Shown: positions 44,569-52,099 of the stretch, piece by piece
How the letters are laid out: each line of letters begins with the position of its first letter
Position numbering within the stretch: position 1 is the stretch's first letter
DNA from: Desulfovibrio aminophilus DSM 12254
GTDB taxonomy: Bacteria > Desulfobacterota > Desulfovibrionia > Desulfovibrionales > Desulfovibrionaceae
Direction: 5' to 3'
Length of the DNA: 64,000 bases
Assembly: GCF_000422565.1 (NCBI RefSeq)
Contig: NZ_AUMA01000006.1
Coordinates: 248,001 to 312,000, forward strand
The notes under the pieces: generated by a model
Database searches by the model: none
The model's input: only the letters and a program-made list of their open reading frames with translations
Told to the model about the DNA's origin: nothing
Made by a program: the position numbers and the translations under genes

Positions 44569-45403
44569 TCCCGCCGCCGGGACCGCACTTCTCGCCGATA
44601 TAGCGGCCTTGCAACAGGCCCTTTGCGGCCAGTACTCGGAGGCCTGCTCCGGACGGAACGGATCACCCACGCTGGGCGTCTTCCGTCTGTTTCCGGGCGT
44701 GGACCTTTCGCTCTGGTCCCGGTTGTCCCGGGAGCACGGACTGAGTCATTGGCTGACCCTGCCCCTGGACGAGCAGGCGTATCCCCATCTGGCTTTGTAC
44801 CAGGATGCCCTGGAACGCCTGACCTACCAAACCGACCATGACCCGCTCACCAGTCTGGCCAACCGCCGTTCCTTCGAGCGGACCCTGGATCTGGAGATTG
44901 AGCGCGCCCGGCGCTCCCGCGTGCCGGTAAGCCTCGCCCTTCTGGACCTGGACGACTTCAAGACCGTCAACGACACCCACGGCCATCCGGCCGGGGACTT
45001 GGTGCTCCGCCGTCTGGCCGAGGTGCTGGAGCAAGGCAAGCGCCGCTACGACTTGGCCGCGCGCATCGGCGGCGAGGAATTCGCCCTGGTGCTCTCCGGG
45101 GTGGGCTTGGTGAAATCCGCCGAAATCCTGGAGCGGATACTGGAATCCTTTTCCACCGTGCGCTTCGAGGGTTCCGGAGGAGAATCGTTCTCAGTCACCT
45201 TCTCCGTGGGCATCGCCTCCTACCGGGGCAATGTGGAGCTGGCCGTGCCCGAGCTGGTCAGCTTGGCCGACGAGGCCCTGTACCGGGCCAAGGGGTTGGG
45301 CAAGAACCGCGTGACGGTGGCTCCTCTGCCCGACGTGGACAAGGTCGCCAACGAGGCCACGCTGGTTCACGCCAATGAAAAGAAATTCCTCTTCGGCAAA
45401 TGA
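44543..45403 (+). CDS. GGDEF-domain diguanylate cyclase
   Basis: A 286-residue protein whose C-terminal GGDEF domain (about residues 90-260) has the active-site GGEEF and the metal-binding LLDLDDFKTVNDTHGH. The inhibitory-site RxxD four residues before GGEEF is not clear (DLAARIGGEEF). The 85-residue N-terminal region has no membrane span and no recognised sensor. It overlaps the prfB 3' end by 26 bases and its stop overlaps a possible start of the next gene, so prfB, this gene and the FlhG-like gene are probably cotranscribed. It makes c-di-GMP; the signal is unknown. Confidence 0.87.
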   Translation: MPMPEKKPDPAAGTALLADIAALQQALCGQYSEACSGRNGSPTLGVFRLFPGVDLSLWSRLSREHGLSHWLTLPLDEQAYPHLALYQDALERLTYQTDHDPLTSLANRRSFERTLDLEIERARRSRVPVSLALLDLDDFKTVNDTHGHPAGDLVLRRLAEVLEQGKRRYDLAARIGGEEFALVLSGVGLVKSAEILERILESFSTVRFEGSGGESFSVTFSVGIASYRGNVELAVPELVSLADEALYRAKGLGKNRVTVAPLPDVDKVANEATLVHANEKKFLFGK

Positions 45404-45411
45404 GGCACGAG

Positions 45412-46236
45412 ATGACGAACGTCAACCGGACCTTGTCCCTGGCCGTGCTTTCCGGGAAGGGCGGCGTGGGCAAGACCAATCTGGCCTTGAACGTGGGCTA
45501 TGCCCTCCACGGCGCCGGTCACAGTCTGCTGCTCATGGATTGTGACCTCGGGCTGGCCAATCTGGACGTGCTCCTGGGTATCTCGCCCGAACGGAACCTC
45601 CAGGACCTCTTGCGCGACGGTGTGCGTCCCCGCGACGTGGTGGTGGCCCTGGAGCAGAACGGCCTGGACGTCCTGCCTGCGGCAAGCGGCGTGCCCGAAC
45701 TGGTGGAAATGGACGAGGACATGCAAGGCTTGCTGTTCCAGAAGGTCGCTGACCTTGTGGGACGCTACCAGTTCCTTCTGCTCGACCTGGGCGCGGGCAT
45801 CAACCGCACGGTTTTGTCTTTCGCCCAGACCGCCCGGCACCGCCTCGTGGTGGTCACCCCTGAACCTACATCGCTCACGGACAGTTACGCGGTGATCAAG
45901 GTGCTGGCCACCCAGCACGGGGTGCGCGACTTCTGGGTGGTGGTCAACCAGGCCGCCGACGCCCGCGAGGCCCGCGAAACCTTCAAGCGTCTCTCCATGG
46001 CCTGCAAAAATTTCTTGGACCTGGATCTGACCGACCTGGGTTTCGTGCGTCAGGATCCCACCCTGACCGAGGCCGTCCGGAACCAGACCCCATTGCTGAA
46101 GTTCGCGCCCAAGTCCGACGCGGCTCGGGACATCATTTCCCTGGCGGTCAAAGTTGAACGATTTCGATCTGATAATCTTGACGCCTTGGCCGAAGGCGAT
46201 ATTTTAGGACGATTGCCGAGGCCCAAGGTGGATTAA
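45412..46236 (+). CDS. MinD/ParA-family ATPase, FlhG (FleN)-like
   Basis: A 274-residue P-loop ATPase with the deviant Walker A SGKGGVGKTNLALN, the DCDLGLANLDVLLG strand, LLLDLGAGINRTV and the FlhG-like VVTPEPTSLTDSYAVIK. FlhG proteins set flagellar number and placement. flhF is not adjacent, so the assignment rests on sequence pattern. ATG 45412 is preferred because GAGGCACG precedes it; ATG 45400 overlaps the upstream stop. It follows a diguanylate cyclase gene, consistent with a link between motility and c-di-GMP (inference). Confidence 0.8.
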   Translation: MTNVNRTLSLAVLSGKGGVGKTNLALNVGYALHGAGHSLLLMDCDLGLANLDVLLGISPERNLQDLLRDGVRPRDVVVALEQNGLDVLPAASGVPELVEMDEDMQGLLFQKVADLVGRYQFLLLDLGAGINRTVLSFAQTARHRLVVVTPEPTSLTDSYAVIKVLATQHGVRDFWVVVNQAADAREARETFKRLSMACKNFLDLDLTDLGFVRQDPTLTEAVRNQTPLLKFAPKSDAARDIISLAVKVERFRSDNLDALAEGDILGRLPRPKVD

Positions 46237-46260
46237 TGCCTTGACGAAAACCTGTATTTT

Positions 46261-46280
46261 TCGGCATAGATATCGGCATA
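46261..46280. repeat. two direct copies of TCGGCATA, 12-base period, upstream of the IHF/HU gene
   Basis: TCGGCATA at 46261-46268 and 46273-46280 are just over one helical turn apart. They overlap the -10 region of a possible promoter (TTGACG at 46241-46246, CATAGA at 46265-46270, spacer 18). Such spacing suits a regulator or autoregulation by the DNA-bending protein encoded downstream. Confidence 0.3.
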
Positions 46281-46359
46281 AGCGGTCCAAATGCGGTGGC
46301 AACCGCTGGGGAACGGTGACGGAACCCTTTTTTCGCCGCCAAAGTCATTGGGGGACGCC

Positions 46360-46635
46360 ATGAACAAGAGTGAGCTGATCAAGGCTTTGTCCGAGAAGAA
46401 AAAGCTGCACGTCGAGGAATCCACCAAGATCGTCACGGCCTTCGTGGACGCGGTCAAGGAGGCTCTGGTGCGTGGAGACCGGGTGGAAATCCGGGGCTTC
46501 GGCAGCTTCAAAATCAAATCGTACAGCGGCTATACCGGTCGCAATCCCAAGACCGGCGCCGTGGTCAAGGTCCAGCCCAAGAAGCTTCCCTTCTTCCGCC
46601 CCGGCAAGGAACTCAAGGAATTCATCAACAATTAG
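46360..46635 (+). CDS. HU/IHF-family DNA-binding protein
   Basis: A 91-residue DNA-bending protein with the beta-arm signature GRNPKTGAVVKVQPKKLPFFRPGKEL and IRGFGSFKIK, closer to the IHF style than the HU at 32.1 kb. A longer open frame extends 23 codons upstream, but ATG 46360 with GGGGGAC before it gives the family N-terminus MNKSELIKAL. It stands alone between the FlhG-like gene and a secreted protein. Confidence 0.92.
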   Translation: MNKSELIKALSEKKKLHVEESTKIVTAFVDAVKEALVRGDRVEIRGFGSFKIKSYSGYTGRNPKTGAVVKVQPKKLPFFRPGKELKEFINN

Positions 46636-46639
46636 GCGT

Positions 46640-47530
46640 ATGATGAAACATTTCTTCGCGACCGTGGCGATCCTGACCGCCTTGCTTTTGGGCGCGGATC
46701 GCTCCTGGTCGGCCGAGCCTTTGTTGTCGATCATCTTCTCAGCCAACTCCGAAGGTGCTGTACGGCCCTGCCCTGTTTGCGGCGGCCGAATCATAGGCGG
46801 GCTTTCCCGGCGCGCGACCTACATCCAACAGTCTCGCCAGAGTGCGGGCAAGACCGTGCCTGTCTTCGCGGTTTCCGGCGGCTTCGAGTTCCTGCCGGAG
46901 AGCGGCAAGCAGCCGGACCAAGCCAAGTTGCAGGCCCTGGCCAAGGCCTATGGGATGATCAACTTCGACCTCGGACTGCTGACCCCGGGTGAAGCCGGCG
47001 CTATGCGCAAGGCGGGCGTCAACTTGCCCGGCCAATGGATCACGGCCGAAGCCGTGACCCAGACACAGCTGCCGTTGCCCGGTGGCGGAGCCGTCGGGTT
47101 CGTACTCTTTCCGCCCCTGACGCCCACGGAGAAGGAAGCGCCGAAGGATCTCATCGCCCAGATATCCAAGGCGGTCGAAACCCAGCGCAAAAAAAGCAAT
47201 ATCGTGGTGGGCTTGAGCCCCTGGGGCTATTTTGTGGAGCTGCTCTATCTGCGGAGCAATGACGCCGTGCTCCCGGACGTCCTCCTTGGTTCCGGCCCCG
47301 GCCCCGGCTTCAAGGGCATGGTCGCGGGCGAAGGGCGTGCCTACTGGATGCGCGCCTACAGCCTGGGCAAGGCCCTGAATCGCCTGGAAGTTCTTGCTTG
47401 GCCCAAGCGTGAAGCCGGATTCCGCTGGAGCGACGACATGGACATCCGCTCATTGAATGTGGGGTTGACGGACCAGTTCAAGGAAGATCCGGCCATAGCC
47501 GTCCTGTTCGAGGGAATGGAGACGGACTGA
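46640..47530 (+). CDS. secreted protein, UshA/metallophosphatase-like N-terminus, function unknown
   Basis: A 296-residue protein with a signal peptide (residues 1-24, cleaved near WSAEP). It then has IIFSANSEGAVRPCPVCGGR and GGLSRRATYI, a layout resembling the start of UshA-type 5'-nucleotidases (ILHTNDxHG...GGxARxAT). The metal ligands Asp and His of that motif are replaced, and a CPVC pair is present instead. The rest keeps the alternating strand pattern (INFDLGLLTPGEAG, NIVVGLSPWG). It is therefore probably a non-classical or inactive relative, perhaps metal- or redox-binding. It starts five bases after the IHF/HU stop and precedes dapA by 37 bases. Confidence 0.55.
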   Translation: MMKHFFATVAILTALLLGADRSWSAEPLLSIIFSANSEGAVRPCPVCGGRIIGGLSRRATYIQQSRQSAGKTVPVFAVSGGFEFLPESGKQPDQAKLQALAKAYGMINFDLGLLTPGEAGAMRKAGVNLPGQWITAEAVTQTQLPLPGGGAVGFVLFPPLTPTEKEAPKDLIAQISKAVETQRKKSNIVVGLSPWGYFVELLYLRSNDAVLPDVLLGSGPGPGFKGMVAGEGRAYWMRAYSLGKALNRLEVLAWPKREAGFRWSDDMDIRSLNVGLTDQFKEDPAIAVLFEGMETD

Positions 47531-47567
47531 TAAACCGGCGGCCAGAGGCGCCGCCGAGGGAGGAAGC

Positions 47568-48449
47568 ATGAAGATTCGTGGGGCGTTCACCGCGCTCGTC
47601 ACCCCCTTCAAGGGGGGGCAGGTGGACGAGGAAGCCTACCGGCGGCATGTGGAGTGGCAGATCGAACAAGGCATCGACGGCCTTGTGCCCTGCGGCACCA
47701 CGGGCGAAGCCGCGACAATGGACCACGAGGAACAGGGCCGGGTCATCCGCATGTGCGTGGACCAGGTCAAGGGACGGGTGCCGGTCATCGCCGGAGCCGG
47801 TTCCAACAGCACCCGCGAGGCCATCGAGCTGACCCGACTGGCCAAGGAAGCCGGGGCCGACGCCACGCTCCAGATCACTCCCTACTACAACAAACCCACC
47901 CCCGACGGGCTGGTGGGACATTTTCAGGCCATCGCCAAGGCCGTTCCCTTGCCCATGATCATCTACAACGTTCCCGGACGTACCGGCCTGAACCTCGCGC
48001 CCAAGACCCTGGCCCGTATCGCCCGGGAAGTGCCCGAGGCCATCGGCGTCAAGGAGGCCACCGGAGATCTCAAGCAGTGCACCGAGGTCGTGGAGCTCTG
48101 CGGGCCGGACTTTCTGCTGCTTTCCGGCGACGACTTCACGGTCCTGCCCCTGCTGGCCGTGGGCGGCGTGGGCGTCATATCCGTGGTTTCCAATCTCATT
48201 CCGGCCAAGATGCATGAACTCTGCGCCGCCTATTTCGCCGGAGATCAGGTCCGGGCCAAGGCTCTGAACATCGAAATCCAGGCCCTTTCCCGCGCCATGT
48301 TCATGGAGACCAATCCCATCCCCGTCAAAACCTCCCTGGTTTATATGGAGCGGTGTCAGCCTGGATTCCGCCTGCCTCTGGCTCCGCTGGAGGAGAAACA
48401 TGTCGAACCGCTCAAGACGGTGCTCAAGGCCTACGGTTTGATCCAGTAG
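47568..48449 (+). CDS. dapA: 4-hydroxy-tetrahydrodipicolinate synthase
   Basis: A 293-residue aldolase condensing pyruvate with aspartate semialdehyde in lysine and diaminopimelate synthesis. The pyruvate pocket PCGTTGEAATM, the triad tyrosine in ITPYYNKPT, YNVPGRTG, and the Schiff-base lysine in GVKEATGDL are present. The ATG has GGAGGAAGC before it. It ends at a strong two-way terminator facing ppaC. Confidence 0.96.
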   Translation: MKIRGAFTALVTPFKGGQVDEEAYRRHVEWQIEQGIDGLVPCGTTGEAATMDHEEQGRVIRMCVDQVKGRVPVIAGAGSNSTREAIELTRLAKEAGADATLQITPYYNKPTPDGLVGHFQAIAKAVPLPMIIYNVPGRTGLNLAPKTLARIAREVPEAIGVKEATGDLKQCTEVVELCGPDFLLLSGDDFTVLPLLAVGGVGVISVVSNLIPAKMHELCAAYFAGDQVRAKALNIEIQALSRAMFMETNPIPVKTSLVYMERCQPGFRLPLAPLEEKHVEPLKTVLKAYGLIQ

Positions 48450-48469
48450 CGATCGAAGCCGAACCAACG

Positions 48470-48503
48470 AAAAAGGCCGCCGGATTGTTCAGGCGGCCTT
48501 TTT
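48470..48503. terminator. bidirectional terminator between dapA and ppaC
   Basis: AAAAAGGCCGCC (48470-48481) and GGCGGCCTTTTT (48492-48503) form a perfect 12-bp arm pair around a 10-base loop. T-runs follow the stem on both strands. Confidence 0.93.
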
Positions 48504-48510
48504 CGTGCGA

Positions 48511-48537
48511 AAAAAAAGGCGGGGCCGAAGCCCCGCC
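48511..48537 (-). terminator. intrinsic terminator after ppaC
   Basis: On the minus strand GGCGGGGC and GCCCCGCC pair around TTCG and run into seven T residues (48511-48517). It lies 18 bases past the ppaC stop, in tandem with the two-way terminator. Confidence 0.92.
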
Positions 48538-48555
48538 TCGCGGATCAAAGCGGAT

Positions 48556-49482
48556 TTAGGCGAAGGCCTTCTCGAAGGGAGGCACGACCTGCTTCTTGCG
48601 GCTCATGACCTTGTCCAACCAGACGCTCTTGGCGTCGGGCTTCACGCCGAAGGCCTTCTCGATGACGGAGGCGTCATCGGAGACGTAGAGCATCTTGGAG
48701 CCTTCCTTCATGATGTCGGTGAGGAGCAGGAACACGCTGTGACGGCCGCCGTCCTCGCCCTTGACCTTCTGGATCTCGGCGTAGAGAGCTTCCTCGTAGG
48801 GGGCCAGGATGCCCAGATCCACCACTTCCAGCTGGCCGATGCCGACCTTCTTGCCGCTCATGTTGAAGTCCTTGTAGTCGCGGAAGACCAAGTCCCGCAT
48901 GGGGGTGCCTTCCACGGCGGACTTCACTTTGAACATCTCCATGCCCAGGGCCATGACGTCGGCCACGCCCGCGAGTTTGGCCAGCTTCTCGACGGCCTTC
49001 TTGTCCTTCTCGGTGCAGGTCGGGGACTTGAACATGACGGTGTCGGACAGGATGGCGCAGAGCATGATTCCGGCGATGGGCTTGGGAACGGCCACGCCGA
49101 AGTAGTCGTACATGGCGGCGACCACGGTGCAGGAGCAGCCCACGGGCCAGACCCACATTTCAAGCGGGTTGGAGGTGGTCACGTCGCCCAATTTGTGGTG
49201 GTCGACCACGTACTGGACTTCAGCCTTGTCGAAGTCGGCGGGCAACTGAGCCTTGTCGGTGGTGTCCACCAGGGCGATCTTTTTGCCGGCGGCCTCGGTC
49301 AACAGCTCGGGGGCCTTCACGCCGAACTTGTTCAGCACGAACTCGGACTCGGGCGGGCAGGCGCCCTGCGCGGCGGCGATGAACTCTCCGCCATAGGCCT
49401 TGGCGGCCAGGTCGGCGAAAGCGATGGAAGCGGCGATGGTGTCGGTGTCGGGATTCTTGTGACCGATAACGTAAATAGCCAT
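48556..49482 (-). CDS. ppaC: manganese-dependent inorganic pyrophosphatase
   Basis: A 308-residue family-II pyrophosphatase of the DHH superfamily. The metal ligands are visible in YVIGHKNPDTD, IALVDTTDK and YVVDHHKLGD, and the C-terminal DHHA2 domain has SRKKQVVPPFEKA. It hydrolyses pyrophosphate; in sulfate reducers this pulls the ATP-sulfurylase reaction forward (known physiology, here inferred). I start at ATG 49482, behind GAGGAGGATG; upstream in-frame codons do not belong to the family. Confidence 0.95.
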   Translation of the reverse strand: MAIYVIGHKNPDTDTIAASIAFADLAAKAYGGEFIAAAQGACPPESEFVLNKFGVKAPELLTEAAGKKIALVDTTDKAQLPADFDKAEVQYVVDHHKLGDVTTSNPLEMWVWPVGCSCTVVAAMYDYFGVAVPKPIAGIMLCAILSDTVMFKSPTCTEKDKKAVEKLAKLAGVADVMALGMEMFKVKSAVEGTPMRDLVFRDYKDFNMSGKKVGIGQLEVVDLGILAPYEEALYAEIQKVKGEDGGRHSVFLLLTDIMKEGSKMLYVSDDASVIEKAFGVKPDAKSVWLDKVMSRKKQVVPPFEKAFA

Positions 49483-49585
49483 GACATCCTCCTCGATAGT
49501 GTCCTGTTTTTTCAATACCCCGCGTGGGATACCAAGGGCCAGACAAAGCTCGTTCGATTTATCACAAAGTTCGCACACCGACAAG

Positions 49586-50289
49586 TCAGAAAATCCCGGC
49601 GAAGGAGAAAAGTATGACCAGAACCGCCCCGGCGGCGAACAGGGCCTGGGCCTTGCGTAATCGCAGGGAGAGCACCCCGCCAAGTCCGGCGGCCAGGAAC
49701 AACGGGGTCCAGCTCAGCCGTGACGTGGCCAGTTGCGGCCCGAAGCGCAGCAGGCAAAGGTCCGTGAGCACGGCCAAGGCCAGGATGCTGGAAAAGAAGA
49801 ACAGCCAGGAAAAAAGCGCTGACGTGCGCAACGCCCGAAGAACCAGCCGGGGAGGCAGGTCCGGGTCGGCGGAATGCCGGGCCCACTGGAGAATGGCGCT
49901 ATAGCTCCGGTTCTGCCATTCGCGCAGCGCGCCTTCCAGGCGGGCGCCCAGCCAGGAAAGCGGCATGGTCAAGACGAGCGGCACGGCGATCTGGGCTGGA
50001 TGGGTCAGACCGAAATGCGTGACAAGCGCCAGGGCGGCTGTGGTCGAGGCGGCAAGATGCGGGGGAATGTATGTTCCGGCCGGAATGGCGTCGAGCCAGA
50101 AAAGTTCATAGAAGACGGCAACGGCCAGGGAGGTGCTCCAGTCACCTCCAAAGAGGCTCCAGAGAAAACCGATGGCCAGGGGGCGTTCAACGAGCCCCAG
50201 GTTCAAGCTGGAGCGACAGAGCCCGAGGAGGACAAAAAAAAACCGACCGCGCTGAACCAGGCGAGGCTGCCGAGAGTGAAGTCCATCAT
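49586..50289 (-). CDS. PTS mannose-family EIIC component, interrupted by a -1 frameshift
   Basis: The frame opened at ATG 50289 (overlapping the EIIB stop, ATGA) encodes MMDFTLGSLAWFSAVGFF and ends at TGA 50203-50205 after 28 codons. The -1 frame continues unbroken from the nine-T run with VLLGLCRSSLNLGLVERP and carries the EIIC body to 49586, including YELFWLDAIPAGTYIPP and about five more membrane spans. A -1 slip gives a 234-residue protein of normal size. A start at TTG 50206 would lose the first transmembrane helix. It follows EIIB; EIID is absent. It may be intact through slippage, a sequencing error, or a recent pseudogene. Confidence 0.65.
50234..50242 (-). other. nine-base homopolymer (A9; T9 in the gene) at the EIIC frame break
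   Basis: In the mRNA the zero-frame reading GGU UUU UUU UUG contains the heptamer U UUU UUU, a canonical -1 slippery arrangement, and the long run also favours transcriptional slippage. The two frames of the EIIC gene join exactly here. Confidence 0.7.
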
Positions 50290-50762
50290 TTGAACCTCGC
50301 TTGCACGGGGTCGTTGGGAACGCAGCGGAAGTCCAGGCTTACCCCATGTTGGGAAAAAAAGCGCAAGCAGGACTCGTCGTCGGTGGAGAGGGCCACGCTG
50401 GGCGATATTTGGCGCCGACCCGGCTTGTAGTGGATGTTGCCGACATTGAGGCTCTCGAACTGGAATCCGCGCTCGAAGGCCCGACGGGCGTCGGCGCAGG
50501 ATGAGAAGAGCACCAGCGCGGCGAGGGGGTGGCCGGACATGGCCTGGACCAGAGCCAACTGGGTGCGTTCCACATGCACAAAAAGGCTGGTGGTGTTTTG
50601 GGGGATGGCCAGGGACATGATTTCCTGCTGGATGCTGTCGCCGGCCACTTCGTCATTGGCCACGATGATCGTGGAGGCTCCGGTATAAGGGAGCCACGCT
50701 TCAATGACCTGGCCGTGAATCAGCCGGTTGTCGATGCGCACCCAGAGGGATTCCAAGGACAT
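50286..50762 (-). CDS. PTS mannose/fructose/sorbose-family EIIB component
   Basis: A 158-residue EIIB of the mannose family. The phosphorylated histidine is in VRIDNRLIHGQVIEAW near the N-terminus, and VANDEVAGD follows. I start at ATG 50762, three bases past the EIIA stop, because the conserved domain begins there; the long open frame upstream is the shadow of EIIA. It would pass phosphate from EIIA to a sugar or to a regulator. Neither HPr nor EI is in the window. Confidence 0.92.
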   Translation of the reverse strand: MSLESLWVRIDNRLIHGQVIEAWLPYTGASTIIVANDEVAGDSIQQEIMSLAIPQNTTSLFVHVERTQLALVQAMSGHPLAALVLFSSCADARRAFERGFQFESLNVGNIHYKPGRRQISPSVALSTDDESCLRFFSQHGVSLDFRCVPNDPVQARFK

Positions 50763-50764
50763 GT

Positions 50765-51205
50765 CTAGCCTTCCGCGCGGTTGCGGCGCAGGATCTCCCC
50801 GGCCACGACGATGCCCTGCTGCCCGGCCTTCTTTGCCTGCGCCGAGAGTTCCGCCAGGGGTTGGTTCCGGCTTTGGAGCACCTTGAGGAGCATGGGCAGG
50901 TTCACGCCGGTGATGACTTCCAGTGCCGCCGACTTGCACAGGGACAGAGACAGGGTGGTGGGCGTACCGCCGAAGAGATCGGTCATGACCAACACGCCGG
51001 CGCCTTGATCCGTGGCCGACACGGCGGCTTTGATGCCCTCCACCAGTTCTTCCATGCCCGCCGAGGCGGCCATGCTCACGGCTCGGCACCCTTCCTGGGG
51101 GCCGAGGACCAGAGAGGCCGCCTCCAACAGGGTCTCACCGAAGTTGCCGTGGGTGACCAGCACCACTCCGATGTGCTTTTCCTCAATCCGCTCGTTGTTG
51201 GCCAT
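50765..51205 (-). CDS. PTS mannose-family EIIA component
   Basis: A 146-residue EIIA-Man domain protein. The phosphorylatable histidine is in VVLVTHGNFGETL near residue 16 and VMTDLFGGTPTT is the second family block. A TTG nine bases earlier overlaps the rapZ stop; ATG 51205 is used here. It lies between rapZ and EIIB. In related bacteria such PTS modules often act in regulation rather than uptake. Confidence 0.92.
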   Translation of the reverse strand: MANNERIEEKHIGVVLVTHGNFGETLLEAASLVLGPQEGCRAVSMAASAGMEELVEGIKAAVSATDQGAGVLVMTDLFGGTPTTLSLSLCKSAALEVITGVNLPMLLKVLQSRNQPLAELSAQAKKAGQQGIVVAGEILRRNRAEG

Positions 51206-51210
51206 GTCGC

Positions 51211-52092
51211 TCAACCCAGTTCAAGGTGTCGATGTTCCAGGGTCACGGCGTATCCGGTGCGCCGAAGTGCTTCGCAGACCAGTTCGGCTACCGCCACAGA
51301 GCGATGGCGGCCGCCGGTGCAGCCCAGGGCAAGGGTCACGCGATAGCGTCCCTCGGCCAGGTACAAGGGCAGGAGATAGGAGAGAAAGTCCAAGAACTTA
51401 CTCCGGAACGTCGCCCCAGGGTCATTGGCCAGAACGTAGTCCGCGATGATTGTGTCCTTGCCGGACAGGGGCCGGAGGTTCTCGTCGAAATAGGGGTTGG
51501 GCAAAAAACGCAGATCGAAAAGCAGATCCGATTCGATGGGGACGCCGTACTTGAAGCCGAAGGAGATGATGTGGACCCGCAGCACACCCACTTCCTGCTC
51601 CAGCGAGGTCCACTTCTCCTGCAGGGTCCGGCGAAGGTCGTGAATGGAATAATTGGTGGTGTCGATCACCAGGTCGGCCCGCTTGCGCAGAGGGTCCAGG
51701 AGCACCTTCTCAGTCTCCAAGGCCTGCTCCAGGCCGAGGCTCCGGCTTTCCAGGGGATGCGGTCGGCGGGTGGTGGCGTAGCGTCGCACCAGTTCGGACA
51801 GCCTGGCCTCCAGAAAGACGATGTGCGTCCGGACGCCCTGTTTCTTCAATTCTCCGAAAGCCTTGCGCCACTCCTCGGGAAAGTCCATCTGGCGCAGATC
51901 CAGTCCCAGCACCAGACCCCGGTGCTTGCTGTCCTGCTCACGGAAGAGACTCACCAGCTTGGGCGTCAGGCTTGCGGGCAGGCCGTCGACGACGAAGAAG
52001 CCCAGATCCTCGAAGACCTTGAGGGCCGTGCTCTTGCCCGAGCCCGAGAGACCCGAGACCACGATGACCGAGAAGCTTCGGGTATCCCCCAC
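51211..52092 (-). CDS. rapZ: RNase adapter/nucleotide-binding protein RapZ (YvcJ)
   Basis: A 293-residue P-loop protein. Walker A is SGLSGSGKSTALK, a second nucleotide motif is GLDLRQMDF, and the C-terminal domain has the conserved ALGCTGGRHRSV. In E. coli RapZ steers small-RNA control of glucosamine-6-phosphate synthase; in other phyla the role is open. The start is GTG 52092. It is sandwiched between ptsN and EIIA, the frequent rpoN-hpf-ptsN-rapZ arrangement. Confidence 0.94.
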   Translation of the reverse strand: MGDTRSFSVIVVSGLSGSGKSTALKVFEDLGFFVVDGLPASLTPKLVSLFREQDSKHRGLVLGLDLRQMDFPEEWRKAFGELKKQGVRTHIVFLEARLSELVRRYATTRRPHPLESRSLGLEQALETEKVLLDPLRKRADLVIDTTNYSIHDLRRTLQEKWTSLEQEVGVLRVHIISFGFKYGVPIESDLLFDLRFLPNPYFDENLRPLSGKDTIIADYVLANDPGATFRSKFLDFLSYLLPLYLAEGRYRVTLALGCTGGRHRSVAVAELVCEALRRTGYAVTLEHRHLELG

Positions 52093-52099
52093 CAGCGCC

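Noticed and set aside
50203-50206. TTG 50206 as the true start of EIIC.
   Set aside because: It would remove the first membrane helix and leave no ribosome-binding site, while the overlapping ATG at 50289 gives a normal EIIC N-terminus if a -1 shift occurs.
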